Under the pieces are notes generated by a model. That model made no database searches. It was not told where the DNA came from and saw only the letters and a program-made list of their open reading frames with translations. Below, piece after piece: positions 8,034-17,657 of a DNA stretch of 64,000 nt. The stretch's first letter is position 1; each line of letters begins with the position of its first letter. Position numbers and translations under genes: made by a program. Location of the stretch: contig NZ_CP156060.1 of assembly GCF_039778605.1 (NCBI RefSeq), forward strand, positions 992,001 through 1,056,000, read 5' to 3'. Source of the stretch: Flavobacterium sp. WV_118_3 (GTDB taxonomy: Bacteria; Bacteroidota; Bacteroidia; Flavobacteriales; Flavobacteriaceae).

Positions 8034-8062
8034 AAGCCTCTTGTTTTCAAGAGGCTTTTTTT
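8034..8062 (+). terminator. Second cys attenuator terminator
   Basis: Perfect 10-bp stem AAGCCTCTTG (8034-8043) / CAAGAGGCTT (8048-8057), TTTT loop, then seven T residues. It ends 33 bases before the cysH start and 28 bases after the leader stop codon, so unhindered it would block the whole operon. Confidence 0.9.
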
Positions 8063-8095
8063 ATCCCCGATTTTAAAAAAACAAACAAAATAAAC

Positions 8096-8791
8096 ATGGA
8101 AAAAATAACAATCAATGCATTAAAACATGGAAAAAACCTTAGGGAAAACCTAAAGTTTTTGTCTGAAAATACTACTGATAAGATAGTGTTTTCAACCAGT
8201 TTTGGTATTGAAGACCAGTTGATTACTGATGCCATTTTTGCTCAGAATCTATACAATATAGAAGTTTTTACATTGGATACCGGGCGTTTATTCCCGGAAA
8301 CCTATGCGACCTGGGATAAGACTTTGTTGCAGTATGGTAAAAAGATAAAAGCCTATTATCCGGAGCAAAACCATCTGGAAACATTTGTAGAAGAACAGGG
8401 AATCAACGCTTTTTATGGAAGCCCGGAACTGCGAAAAGAATGCTGTCATATCCGTAAAGTCGAACCGTTACAACGCGCTTTAAACGGAGCAACGGTTTGG
8501 ATTACAGGGCTTCGTGCCGAACATTCGGCCAACCGGAACAATCTGGAAATCGTACAATGGGATGCGCAATATCAGTTGTACAAATACAATCCGCTTTTGC
8601 ATTGGACGACTCAGGAAGTGAAAACCTATGCCGAGCAAAATGGCATACCGTATAACGTTTTGCACGATAAAGGCTTTGTGAGCATCGGCTGTGCGCCGTG
8701 TACCAGAGCCATAAAGGAAGGCGACGATTTCCGAGCCGGACGTTGGTGGTGGGAAGAAACCTCCAAAAAAGAATGCGGACTGCATCAGTAA
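8096..8791 (+). CDS. cysH: Adenylyl-sulfate (APS) reductase, iron-sulfur type
   Basis: Reduces activated sulfate to sulfite with thioredoxin. The 231 residues show the phosphosulfate-binding STSFGIEDQ (33-41), the C116-C117 pair, CAPC (C199, C202), RAGRWWWE and the C-terminal redox cysteine in ECGLH (C227). The CC plus CxxC set binds a [4Fe-4S] cluster in APS-specific reductases and is missing from enteric PAPS reductases. This fits the operon, which has ATP sulfurylase but no CysC APS kinase. First structural gene after the double attenuator; 20 bases before cysD. Confidence 0.93.
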   Translation: MEKITINALKHGKNLRENLKFLSENTTDKIVFSTSFGIEDQLITDAIFAQNLYNIEVFTLDTGRLFPETYATWDKTLLQYGKKIKAYYPEQNHLETFVEEQGINAFYGSPELRKECCHIRKVEPLQRALNGATVWITGLRAEHSANRNNLEIVQWDAQYQLYKYNPLLHWTTQEVKTYAEQNGIPYNVLHDKGFVSIGCAPCTRAIKEGDDFRAGRWWWEETSKKECGLHQ

Positions 8792-8811
8792 ACAACCCTA
8801 AAATAAAAGAT

Positions 8812-9717
8812 ATGAGTACTACAAAAGAATATTTAAAACAATTAGAAGACGAAGCGATATACATTCTTCGTGAAACCGCGGCACAGTTCGAAAAACCAGC
8901 CTTGTTGTTTTCCGGGGGAAAGGATTCAATTGTCCTGGTGCATCTGGCATTAAAAGCATTCCGACCGGGGACGTTCCCGTTTCCGTTGGTGCACATCGAT
9001 ACGGGACATAATTTTCCGGAAGCCATTGCTTTTCGGGATTATCTGGTGAATCAGATTGGCGAAAAATTAATTGTCGGCTCGGTGGAAGATAGCATCCGAA
9101 AGTACAATCTGAAAGAAACACCGGGACGTTTTCCGTCGCGTAATGCTTTGCAAACCTATACGTTACTGGATGTTATTCAGGAAAATGAATTTGACGCCTG
9201 TATCGGTGGAGCGCGTCGTGACGAAGAAAAAGCGCGGGCAAAGGAACGCATTTTTTCGGTTCGGGACGATTTTGGACAATGGGATCCCAAATTACAACGT
9301 CCGGAATTATGGGATATCCTAAACGGTAAAATCCAAAAAGGACATAATGTCCGCGTTTTCCCGATTAGCAACTGGACCGAATTGGACGTATGGAATTATA
9401 TCCAACAAGAAGGGATCGAATTGCCGGAACTCTATTTTGCTCATCACCGGGAATGTATCGTACATCAGGATAAACTGGTAGCGACTTCCGAATTTATTCA
9501 GCCGCTCGCTACGGATACCGTGGTTGTGGAAAAAGTACGCTACCGAACCGTTGGCGATATGACGTGTACGGCGGCTGTTCCATCGGATGCTGAAACCATT
9601 CAGGATATTATCGATGACATTATTCAGACGCGGATTAGCGAAAGAGGACAAACCCGATTGGATGATCAGTTGTCGGAAGCCGCAATGGAAGACCGTAAAA
9701 AACAAGGTTATTTTTAA
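8812..9717 (+). CDS. cysD: Sulfate adenylyltransferase subunit 2
   Basis: Catalytic subunit of ATP sulfurylase, making APS from ATP and sulfate. The 301-residue product has the PP-loop LLFSGGKDSIV and GGARRDEEKARAKER, as in CysD. The reading frame extends upstream into cysH, but the ATG at 8812 (MSTTKEYLKQLEDEA) gives the normal length and a normal 20-base gap. It works as a heterodimer with CysN, encoded next. Confidence 0.96.
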   Translation: MSTTKEYLKQLEDEAIYILRETAAQFEKPALLFSGGKDSIVLVHLALKAFRPGTFPFPLVHIDTGHNFPEAIAFRDYLVNQIGEKLIVGSVEDSIRKYNLKETPGRFPSRNALQTYTLLDVIQENEFDACIGGARRDEEKARAKERIFSVRDDFGQWDPKLQRPELWDILNGKIQKGHNVRVFPISNWTELDVWNYIQQEGIELPELYFAHHRECIVHQDKLVATSEFIQPLATDTVVVEKVRYRTVGDMTCTAAVPSDAETIQDIIDDIIQTRISERGQTRLDDQLSEAAMEDRKKQGYF

Positions 9718-9744
9718 AAAACAACACCTCTAAAAATTTAAAAA

Positions 9745-10980
9745 ATGAACACATTAAAATTTATAACAGCCGGAAATGTAGACGATGGAAAAAGCACCCT
9801 GATCGGGCGTTTGCTGTACGATTCCGATAGTATTCATACTGACCAGCTGGGTGTTTTGCAAAAGCAAACCAAACAGGAAAATGTGACGATCGATTTATCA
9901 TTAATCACCGACGGACTCCGGGCCGAACGGGAACAAGGAATTACGATCGATGTGGCCTATAAATATTTTGCCACTTCGAGACGGAAATTTATCATCGCCG
10001 ATGCGCCCGGTCACGAGCAATATACCCGGAATATGATTACCGGAGCGTCCAATTCAGATTTGATCATTGTTCTGGTGGATGCGCGCAAAGGAATTACCAC
10101 GCAAACCAAACGCCATGCGAGTGTGGGGTCGTTAATGGGAATCAAAAAGGCGATTATCGCGATCAATAAAATTGATTTAGTGGCGTATTCCGAAGCAGTT
10201 TTTAATACGATTAAAGCCGATTTTGAGGCGATTCGTTCGGAATTAACCTATGATGAAGTCGCCTATATCCCGGTTAGTGCGCTGGTGGGCGATAATATCG
10301 TAACAAAATCGGAAAACACGCCCTGGTTTGAAGGCGACGCTTTGTTAAGTACGTTGGAACATATTGAAATTCCAACAAAAGAAAATCTCGTTGCCCGTTT
10401 TCAGGTGCAATGGGTGATTCGGCCTAAAGATGAGGAAAATCACGATTATCGCGGATATGCCGGACAAATCTTAAGTGGAAGTTATGCGACAGGCGATTCG
10501 GTAGTGATTTTACCTTCGGGAATTGAAACAAAAATTATAAAAATTGAAAGGCATCAGGAAGTGGTCAATCAGGCTACGGCTGGTGACAATGTGGTACTTC
10601 ACCTGGCTCATGATATCGATGTCAGTAGAGGTGATACGATTGTAAAAGCCAATGCGTTACCGCTTGCGTCAAATGAATTAAAAGCCTGGATTTGCTGGTT
10701 GGATACGGCGTCCTTGCAAATCGGGAAAACCTATTTGTTGCAACATCGTTTTAAAACGGTACGCGTCAAAATTCAGGCAGTCGACCGGAAATGGGATGTC
10801 AACCAATGGCAATTTGATCAGACACATGAACTTGGCATTAATGATATCGGTCAGATTGCCCTACGTTCCAGTCAGCCGTTGTTTTTCGATCCTTTTTTCG
10901 AAAATTCCCGAAACGGAAGTGCCATTCTGGTCGATGAGACAACATTTAATACAGTCGGTGCTTTAATGTTTTTACCCTAA
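9745..10980 (+). CDS. cysN: Sulfate adenylyltransferase subunit 1 (GTPase)
   Basis: GTPase subunit that drives APS synthesis by CysD. The 411 residues start almost at the P-loop ([13 protein letters not shown], about residue 10) and include [23 protein letters not shown] and NKIDL, followed by EF-Tu-like beta-barrel domains. It is shorter than enteric CysN, which has an N-terminal extension. There is no fused CysC kinase domain, consistent with direct use of APS. Confidence 0.95.
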   Translation: MNTLKFITAGNVDDGKSTLIGRLLYDSDSIHTDQLGVLQKQTKQENVTIDLSLITDGLRAEREQGITIDVAYKYFATSRRKFIIADAPGHEQYTRNMITGASNSDLIIVLVDARKGITTQTKRHASVGSLMGIKKAIIAINKIDLVAYSEAVFNTIKADFEAIRSELTYDEVAYIPVSALVGDNIVTKSENTPWFEGDALLSTLEHIEIPTKENLVARFQVQWVIRPKDEENHDYRGYAGQILSGSYATGDSVVILPSGIETKIIKIERHQEVVNQATAGDNVVLHLAHDIDVSRGDTIVKANALPLASNELKAWICWLDTASLQIGKTYLLQHRFKTVRVKIQAVDRKWDVNQWQFDQTHELGINDIGQIALRSSQPLFFDPFFENSRNGSAILVDETTFNTVGALMFLP

Positions 10981-10984
10981 CGTA

Positions 10985-11797
10985 ATGGAACATCCGCTAT
11001 ACCGAAAAAATAAGGGAAACCACGAACGGATTCCTGATAAAGCAAAAACCGGGATTTGGATTGAAAAGCTGTTTAACTGGCTTTTTACGATCGATGCCGA
11101 ATTGGACAATTATGCGGTCTTTTTGGAAAAAGAAAAGGAATTACAATCAGAATTGACCGAAATAGTAAAATATGTACTGACAGATGAACAAGCCCAAACC
11201 GTAGCGAATACCTTTTTTGGATCGCTAGAAATCGTACACGACTTACTGGAATCCGATTTGGAAACCATTTTTAATTTCGATCCGGCGGCAAAATCCAGAA
11301 ATGAAGTACTCGCGGCATATCCCGGCTTTTTTGCTATCGCAGTCTATCGTTTGGCGCACTTGCTCTGGAAAAGTAACGTACCGGTAGTTCCAAGGTTGGT
11401 TTCGGAATATGTACATGGTAAAACAGGTATCGACATTCATCCGGGCGCAAAAATCGGAGCTCGTTTTTTTATCGATCACGGGACAGGTGTAGTCATTGGA
11501 GAAACGACCGTTATTGGTAACGATGTTAAAATATACCAGGGTGTGACTTTGGGCGCTTTAAACGTGAGTAAAGATAAAGCCGAAGAAAAAAGGCATCCGA
11601 CCATTGGTAACAATGTGATCCTTTATGCCAATGCGACCATTTTGGGAGGCGAAACGCATATTGGTGATGATGCGGTTATCGGCGGAAATGTATGGATCAC
11701 GCAATCGGTTCCCAAAAAATCACTGGTATATCATAAAAGTGAGATCGTTATTAAAAACAAAGCTCCCTTTCCGGAGCCCATCAATTTTGTTATATAA
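10985..11797 (+). CDS. cysE: Serine O-acetyltransferase
   Basis: Acetylates serine to O-acetylserine, the carbon acceptor for sulfide. The 270 residues have an alpha-helical N-terminal region and a C-terminal left-handed hexapeptide-repeat domain with [30 protein letters not shown] and [15 protein letters not shown]. The C-terminus ends in PINFVI, a hydrophobic tail as used for docking to cysteine synthase in other bacteria. It starts 4 bases after cysN. It may be called epsC/SAT in some annotations. Confidence 0.92.
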   Translation: MEHPLYRKNKGNHERIPDKAKTGIWIEKLFNWLFTIDAELDNYAVFLEKEKELQSELTEIVKYVLTDEQAQTVANTFFGSLEIVHDLLESDLETIFNFDPAAKSRNEVLAAYPGFFAIAVYRLAHLLWKSNVPVVPRLVSEYVHGKTGIDIHPGAKIGARFFIDHGTGVVIGETTVIGNDVKIYQGVTLGALNVSKDKAEEKRHPTIGNNVILYANATILGGETHIGDDAVIGGNVWITQSVPKKSLVYHKSEIVIKNKAPFPEPINFVI

Positions 11798-11818
11798 AAC
11801 AACAAAAAAAATAAAATC

Positions 11819-12730
11819 ATGAAAGCAAATACTATTTTAGAAACAATAGGAAATACACCGGTTGTCCGACTTCAGAAGCTTTTCGGAGGTCCGAAAAAAG
11901 TATGGATCAAACTCGAAAAAAACAACCCGGGAAACAGTATTAAAGACCGTATCGCGCTGGCGATGATCGAAGATGCGGAACAAAAAGGAATCTTAAAACC
12001 GGGTAGTGTTATTATCGAACCAACTTCAGGAAATACCGGTATCGGACTGGCTTTGGTTGGTGCCGTTAAAGGCTATCGGGTTATTCTGGTCATGCCGGAA
12101 TCAATGAGTGTTGAACGTCGGAAATTAATGGAAATCTATGGTGCCGAATTTGAACTGACGCCACGTGAGAAAGGAATGAAAGGTGCGATCGAAAAAGCTA
12201 ATGAATTGGTAACACAAATCCCGAATGCCTGGTCGCCACAACAGTTTGATAACCCGGCTAACGTAGCCATTCACGAAAAAACAACGGCACAGGAATTAAT
12301 TCAGGACTTTCCGGAAGGTATCGATTATCTGATCACCGGAGTCGGTACCGGCGGACATATTACCGGAGTGGCAAAAGTTTTAAAAGCCAGATTTCCAAAA
12401 CTAAAAGTCATCGCTGTCGAACCGGAATTATCGCCTGTATTAAGTGGTGGCGAACCGGGACCACACCCGTTACAGGGAATCGGAGCCGGATTTGTGCCTT
12501 CGGTTTTACAACCGGAATTATTAGACGAAATTATACAAATCGGCAAAGACGAAGCTTTTGACTATGCCCGTAAGGTAGCAAAAGAAGAAGGAATTTTGGT
12601 TGGAATTTCAACCGGAGCGTCACTGGCGGCTGTAGCCCGAAAAATTCCGCAAATCCCGGATGGTGCTACAATCGTCACCTTTAATTACGATACAGGCGAA
12701 CGGTATCTTTCGATCGAAGGGTTGTATTAA
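11819..12730 (+). CDS. cysK: Cysteine synthase (O-acetylserine sulfhydrylase)
   Basis: PLP enzyme that makes cysteine from O-acetylserine and sulfide. The 303-residue protein has PGNSIKDR with the PLP lysine at K42, [10 protein letters not shown] for substrate binding, the phosphate loop [10 protein letters not shown] and GISTGAS. The choice between CysK and CysM types is not secure: the length matches CysM while [12 protein letters not shown] is CysK-like. It lies 21 bases after the serine acetyltransferase, its metabolic partner. Confidence 0.92.
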   Translation: MKANTILETIGNTPVVRLQKLFGGPKKVWIKLEKNNPGNSIKDRIALAMIEDAEQKGILKPGSVIIEPTSGNTGIGLALVGAVKGYRVILVMPESMSVERRKLMEIYGAEFELTPREKGMKGAIEKANELVTQIPNAWSPQQFDNPANVAIHEKTTAQELIQDFPEGIDYLITGVGTGGHITGVAKVLKARFPKLKVIAVEPELSPVLSGGEPGPHPLQGIGAGFVPSVLQPELLDEIIQIGKDEAFDYARKVAKEEGILVGISTGASLAAVARKIPQIPDGATIVTFNYDTGERYLSIEGLY

Positions 12731-12762
12731 TCCCGAAATAAACTAAGAAAACTAAAAAAACA

Positions 12763-13578
12763 ATGAGTATAGAAAACAAAGGGAAAGTCATTTTAGCCGG
12801 AGCCGGTCCGGGCGATCCCGATTTAATAAGTGTAAAAGCGATCCGGTATCTGCAAACGGCAGATGTAATCCTGACCGATCGTCTGGTGGCGCCACAACTA
12901 ATTGCCGATAATGCCCGTAAGAATGCCATCATTATTTATGTTGGAAAACAATGTTCGAAAGGAATCCATACGCCGCAAAGCGATATCAATACGTTGATGG
13001 TGGAATTTGCGATACAGGGAAAGCTGGTCGTACGACTTAAGGGGGGCGATGCCTCGTTGTTTTCGAATATATTGGACGAATTGGAAGTGCTCAAAGCGAA
13101 TGCGATTCCGTATGAAATCGTACCCGGAATTTCGGCGGCTTTTGGTGCGGCAGCCTATACCGGCATTCCGTTAACAGCGAGAGGATTGGCACGTGGTGTC
13201 CGTTTTCTGACCTTATTCGATCTGACATCGGTCACTCCGGAGCAATGGACCGATTGGGGAAAAACAGACGATACCCTTGTTTTCTATATGAGTGGCCAAC
13301 GACTGCAACAATTGGCCGGTTATCTGTTAGCCAATAATGTTGATCAAACTAAAGGACTGGCCGTGATTCAACAAGCGACAACGCCGTATCAAAAAACCAG
13401 AGTGTTTTCGTTTGCCGAATTAAAAACCAAGGAATTACCGGAATTTGGTTATGTACCGACCTTATTAATAGTTGGGAAAGTGGTGCAATTGCACGAACAG
13501 TTTGCCTGGTTCCGGGAACAAGCTAAAAACACCTCGTATTTCGATAATCATATTATAAACTTCCAACATGCTAGCTGA
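12763..13578 (+). CDS. cobA: Uroporphyrinogen-III C-methyltransferase (SUMT)
   Basis: SAM-dependent bis-methylation of uroporphyrinogen III to precorrin-2, the first step to siroheme, the cofactor of sulfite reductase. The 271-residue tetrapyrrole methylase shows VILAGAGPGDPDLISVKA, VRLKGGDASLF (usually GGDPFIF) and GIPLTARGLARG. It supplies the methylase half of what is CysG in enterics; the dehydrogenase/chelatase half is the N-terminal domain of the fusion gene at 17647. It overlaps the next gene by 11 bases. Confidence 0.92.
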   Translation: MSIENKGKVILAGAGPGDPDLISVKAIRYLQTADVILTDRLVAPQLIADNARKNAIIIYVGKQCSKGIHTPQSDINTLMVEFAIQGKLVVRLKGGDASLFSNILDELEVLKANAIPYEIVPGISAAFGAAAYTGIPLTARGLARGVRFLTLFDLTSVTPEQWTDWGKTDDTLVFYMSGQRLQQLAGYLLANNVDQTKGLAVIQQATTPYQKTRVFSFAELKTKELPEFGYVPTLLIVGKVVQLHEQFAWFREQAKNTSYFDNHIINFQHAS

Positions 13579-15223
13579 AAATAAATTAGAGGTACTAAAA
13601 GATCTGGTACGACAGTATTCCCGTGAAGAAATTATCTGGACCAATGGGTATCTGGCCGGACTTCTGGCGCAAAACGAAACCAGGGAATCAAAAGAAACGA
13701 TAGTGCCAGTTTCGGTAAAACCAACCATTATTTACGGAACGGAAACAGGGAATTCCAAAAAACTGGCGACGCAGTTACAAACGGTTTTTAAGAAAAATAA
13801 AATCCAGTCGAAAGTGATCGATGCATTCCAGTATCCGGTGGAAAAACTGGAAAAAGAAGACTTTCTGATTGTAATTATGAGTACGCAGGGCGAAGGCGAT
13901 CCGCCACAAAATGCGGTTAAATTTTTTGACAATATCAGTAATAACAGTGCTAATCTTTCGAAAACCCGGTTTGCGGTTTTGGGCTTGGGGGATTCGTCGT
14001 ATCCATTGTTTTGCAAAGCGGGTGAAGTTATAGACGAGCAACTCGCACGACTTGGCGCACAACGCGCATTGCCGTTTCAGAAAGCCGATGTGGATTTTAC
14101 TCCGGTTGCCGAAAAATGGTTTACTGAAATATTGGGAAGTCTACAACAAGCAACGATTGTAAAAACGGATATAACGTCATCGATTGTTGCTCCGGCAACA
14201 CAAAAGAAAACGTATACCGGTATTGTACGGCATAAGGTCGTTTTAAACGATCGCGGTTCGAATAAAGAAACACATCATATTGAAATCGAAACAGACGAAC
14301 CGGTGGTATACGAACCGGGTGATGCGATCGGTTTTTATCCGGAAAACGCAATTACGGAAACATTGGAAATTGCAACATTGTTACAAGCCGCTTCCCGTAG
14401 TGATGAACTGAAAACCAAAAATATCAGAGGACTTTCGAAAAAATCATTGGAGGCACTTTCGAACCTATTGGGTGTGCCAATTACCGAAACAAAAGCCGAT
14501 TTACTGGATATCCTACAAAAATATCCGATCGATGCTAAAGTCACTTTCGATGCGGTAATCGGATTGTTATTGCCCATTGCGCCACGTCTGTATTCGATCG
14601 CATCGGCTGCCGAAGCGCATGATGGAGAAATCCATATAACGGTTAATCGCAATGTGTTTACAGTGGATGGCATCCCGAAATCCGGATTGTGTTCGCAGTT
14701 TTTAGCGGATTTTCCAAAGGAGGGAACTCTTCCGTTTTATATTCATAAAAACCACAATTTCCGATTGCCCGATCCGGATAAAGATATCATTATGATTGGT
14801 CCCGGAACCGGAATTGCTCCGTTCCGTAGTTTTCTGGCGCATCGCGATGCGACCGGTGCCGAAGGAAAAAACTGGTTGTTTTTTGGTGAACAGCATTTTG
14901 TATCCGATTTCTATTATCAGACCGAAGTACAGGAATGGCTCGCAACCGGAGTGCTAACACGACTGGATACGGCTTTTTCAAGAGATCAGAAACATAAAAT
15001 TTATGTACAGGATCGCTTAAAACAAAAGGCAAAAGAGGTGAGTGAATGGTTGGATAACGGTGCTTATCTCTATATCTGTGGTCAAAAAGAACCGATGAGT
15101 ACCGATGTCGAAAATACCTTGCTGGAGATTATCGCTACTGAAAAAAACATCAGTAGTACCGAAGCAAAGACAGTTTTGGAAAATCTTGAGTCAGAAGGAC
15201 GTTATCTGAAAGACGTATACTAA
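13568..15223 (+). CDS. cysJ: Sulfite reductase flavoprotein (diflavin reductase)
   Basis: Passes electrons from NADPH through FAD and FMN to the hemoprotein. After about 55 residues the flavodoxin domain begins (IIYGTETGNSKKLA), followed by the linker and FAD domain (RLYSIASA) and the NADP-binding domain (IGPGTGIAPFRSF). The C-terminus ends in EGRYLKDVY, with the terminal aromatic residue typical of diflavin reductases. The 551-residue length is near the usual 590-600. It overlaps the SUMT gene by 11 bases and precedes the hemoprotein by 24 bases. Confidence 0.93.
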   Translation: MLAENKLEVLKDLVRQYSREEIIWTNGYLAGLLAQNETRESKETIVPVSVKPTIIYGTETGNSKKLATQLQTVFKKNKIQSKVIDAFQYPVEKLEKEDFLIVIMSTQGEGDPPQNAVKFFDNISNNSANLSKTRFAVLGLGDSSYPLFCKAGEVIDEQLARLGAQRALPFQKADVDFTPVAEKWFTEILGSLQQATIVKTDITSSIVAPATQKKTYTGIVRHKVVLNDRGSNKETHHIEIETDEPVVYEPGDAIGFYPENAITETLEIATLLQAASRSDELKTKNIRGLSKKSLEALSNLLGVPITETKADLLDILQKYPIDAKVTFDAVIGLLLPIAPRLYSIASAAEAHDGEIHITVNRNVFTVDGIPKSGLCSQFLADFPKEGTLPFYIHKNHNFRLPDPDKDIIMIGPGTGIAPFRSFLAHRDATGAEGKNWLFFGEQHFVSDFYYQTEVQEWLATGVLTRLDTAFSRDQKHKIYVQDRLKQKAKEVSEWLDNGAYLYICGQKEPMSTDVENTLLEIIATEKNISSTEAKTVLENLESEGRYLKDVY

Positions 15224-15247
15224 GCAAACATTAAATTGAACGATACT

Positions 15248-16897
15248 ATGAGTAACGATAAATTATCCCCGATTGAAACGATTAAAGTAAATAGTGATGG
15301 ACTTCGCGGGACCTTAAAAGAAAGTTTAACCGATAATCATACCGGAAATGTACGTCCCGACGATGAAGCATTGGTCAAATTCCACGGAATGTATGTGCAG
15401 GACGACCGTGACAGAAGAGTAGAAAGAGCCGAAAAAAAACTGGATAAACTCTATTCGTTTATGATCCGCTTGCGCATTCCGGGTGGTGTTATTTCGGCCG
15501 ATCAATGGTTGGCGACACACGCGATTTCCGAAGAATACGGTACCGGAACGATCAAAATCACAACCCGTCAGACGCTGCAATTGCACGGTTTGTTAAAGCA
15601 TCAGTTGCAACCCACCATTCAGGGTTTTCTATTGGCAAAACTTGATTCAATTGCGGCTTGTGGCGATGTAAACCGAAATGTAATCTGTAGCTCGCATCCG
15701 CAGGTTTCGCCTTTATATCAGGAGATTTACGATTATGCCGATCGGATTTCCACCTTATTATTGCCTAAAACACAATCGTATTATGAAGTGTGGATCGATG
15801 GTGAAAAAGCCTACGAACGCTCTTCGGAAGCCGATCCGTTATATGAAGACCGCTATTTGCCGAGAAAGTTTAAAATTGCCATCGCGATTCCGCCAACGAA
15901 CGATGTGGATGTATTTGCTAATGATATCGGACTGATTGCCATTATCAAAGACGGACAGTTAAAAGGATTTAATATCGCGATTGGTGGCGGATTGGCCACT
16001 ACGCATGGAAATCCGAATACCTATTCGCGGCTGGCAACGATTATTGGTTTTACCGATACCGAAGAAAAAACACTAAAGGCCGTATATGAGATTCTGACGA
16101 TCCAGCGCGATTATGGAAACCGCAATGACCGCAAGTTGTCCCGCTTAAAATATACAGTGGATAAACTCGGTGTGGAAGCGTTTAAAAAGGAATTGGAAAA
16201 ACGAATCGGTTTCGAATTATTACCGGAAGAATCCTATACTTTTACCGAAAGAAACGATCGCTACGGATGGCAGCAAAATCATGAAAATAAATGGTTTTAC
16301 ACCTTATTTATTGAACATGGTGTGATCAAACCCTATCAGAAGCAATTTCTTTTTGAACTGGCGCAATTGCAGTTTTCCGATTTCCGGTTTACTTGTAATC
16401 AGAACCTGATTCTGGGGAATATCGAGGAAACGGCTAAAACTCAGGTTGAAGCTCTGATTGCAAAATATGGGATCGAAGAACGCGATAGTGCGATGCGGAA
16501 AAGTTCGATGGCTTGTGTAGCCTTGCCTACGTGTCCGTTGGCATTGGCCGAAGCACAGCGCTATCTGCCGGAGTTGGTCACCAAAATCGAACCGTTTCTT
16601 AAAAAATACGAACTGGATCAGGACGAAATCAGCATCCGGATGACGGGTTGTCCCAATGGTTGCGGCCGACCGTATCTGGCGGAAATCGGATTGGTAGGTA
16701 CCGGACCAGGTCAGTATAACCTGATGCTGGGTGGCGACCGTTTGGGGAATCGCCTGAATCAGATTTATAAAAAACAATTAAACGAAAACGAAATACTAAC
16801 AGAACTCGATATACTTTTTGATCAGTATACTAAAGAACGCCTACACTATGAGACATTTGGGGATTTTACATTTCGGAAATACTTTTCCGTCAATTAA
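15248..16897 (+). CDS. cysI: Sulfite reductase hemoprotein, NADPH-dependent
   Basis: Reduces sulfite to sulfide in a six-electron step using coupled siroheme and [4Fe-4S]. Cluster cysteines are visible as CVALPTC (C423, C429) and CPNGC (C468, C472). Substrate-binding basic residues sit in the nitrite/sulfite reductase half-domains (TTRQTLQLHGL). The ATG at 15248 is preferred over an in-frame TTG at 15236; it gives 549 residues. Its last 50 bases overlap the start of the next gene. Confidence 0.93.
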   Translation: MSNDKLSPIETIKVNSDGLRGTLKESLTDNHTGNVRPDDEALVKFHGMYVQDDRDRRVERAEKKLDKLYSFMIRLRIPGGVISADQWLATHAISEEYGTGTIKITTRQTLQLHGLLKHQLQPTIQGFLLAKLDSIAACGDVNRNVICSSHPQVSPLYQEIYDYADRISTLLLPKTQSYYEVWIDGEKAYERSSEADPLYEDRYLPRKFKIAIAIPPTNDVDVFANDIGLIAIIKDGQLKGFNIAIGGGLATTHGNPNTYSRLATIIGFTDTEEKTLKAVYEILTIQRDYGNRNDRKLSRLKYTVDKLGVEAFKKELEKRIGFELLPEESYTFTERNDRYGWQQNHENKWFYTLFIEHGVIKPYQKQFLFELAQLQFSDFRFTCNQNLILGNIEETAKTQVEALIAKYGIEERDSAMRKSSMACVALPTCPLALAEAQRYLPELVTKIEPFLKKYELDQDEISIRMTGCPNGCGRPYLAEIGLVGTGPGQYNLMLGGDRLGNRLNQIYKKQLNENEILTELDILFDQYTKERLHYETFGDFTFRKYFSVN

Positions 16898-17657
16898 AAA
16901 AAACAGGATACGAATACTCTTTTTAACCCTGTTATTTCCCCTGTTGCTCGTGGCTCAGAAAAAAGTAACCAACCAACAATTAGTGTGGTTTGCTTATCAT
17001 AATACGATCCGGTTTAACGAAAACTGGACGTTGCTGAGTGAAGTTCAGGAGCGGCGATTTTTTAATCCCGGAGCGCAACATCAATTGGTATTTCGCAGTA
17101 ATATTCAGCGGAAATTAATCGAAAACTGGAATGCTTCGGTTGGGATGACGTATTTTTTACAAAGTCCTCAGGATCCGGAATCCGAAAGCAACCTGATTGT
17201 TCCTGAATTGCGTCCGGATATCGGTTTTGACAACAAGCAAAAATTGGCCTTTATGACGATCTCGCACCGCTATAAAATGGAAGCACGATTTATGCACGAT
17301 TTTGCGAATGACGAACTAACCGGTAGCTATCGTTTTTCGAGTTTCCGTTTTCGATACCAATTGGGATTGGACATTCCATTATGGCGACAGCAAGATACCC
17401 GGGAAGAACGATTAACGCTCCGATTAAAAGACGAAATAATGATCAATGCCGGAAGTAAAATTGTAAAAAACACTTTTGATCAAAACAGAATGTATGCGGG
17501 ACTTAATTATCGGATCAATCCGGATTTTGCGGTAGAAGCGGGGTATCTCAACTGGTACCAGCAACGCGCTTCCGGAACGGACTATTACGACCGGGATATC
17601 ATCCGTTTTTCGGTATTCCATACGCTATCATTAAAAACTAAAAAGCATGAAAAATAA
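16848..17657 (+). CDS. DUF2490-type outer-membrane beta-barrel protein
   Basis: A 269-residue protein with an N-terminal signal segment (IRILFLTLLFPLLLVAQ, cleavage about residue 36) and alternating aromatic/polar strands rich in Arg and Tyr, as in small outer-membrane barrels. The sequence resembles the DUF2490 family. It starts at 16848, overlapping cysI by 50 bases, and overlaps the fusion gene by 11, so it belongs to the cys operon. Its role is unknown; a channel for sulfur compounds is one possibility suggested only by position. Confidence 0.75.
   Translation: MRHLGILHFGNTFPSIKKNRIRILFLTLLFPLLLVAQKKVTNQQLVWFAYHNTIRFNENWTLLSEVQERRFFNPGAQHQLVFRSNIQRKLIENWNASVGMTYFLQSPQDPESESNLIVPELRPDIGFDNKQKLAFMTISHRYKMEARFMHDFANDELTGSYRFSSFRFRYQLGLDIPLWRQQDTREERLTLRLKDEIMINAGSKIVKNTFDQNRMYAGLNYRINPDFAVEAGYLNWYQQRASGTDYYDRDIIRFSVFHTLSLKTKKHEK

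Noticed and set aside
7802..8050. 82-residue minus-strand ORF opposite the cys leaders
   Set aside because: It is the antisense of leader 2 and both terminators; its His/Cys-rich appearance comes from reading the Met/Cys codon runs backwards.
8502..9026. 174-residue minus-strand ORF
   Set aside because: Lies antisense to cysH and cysD, which are certain; no family features.
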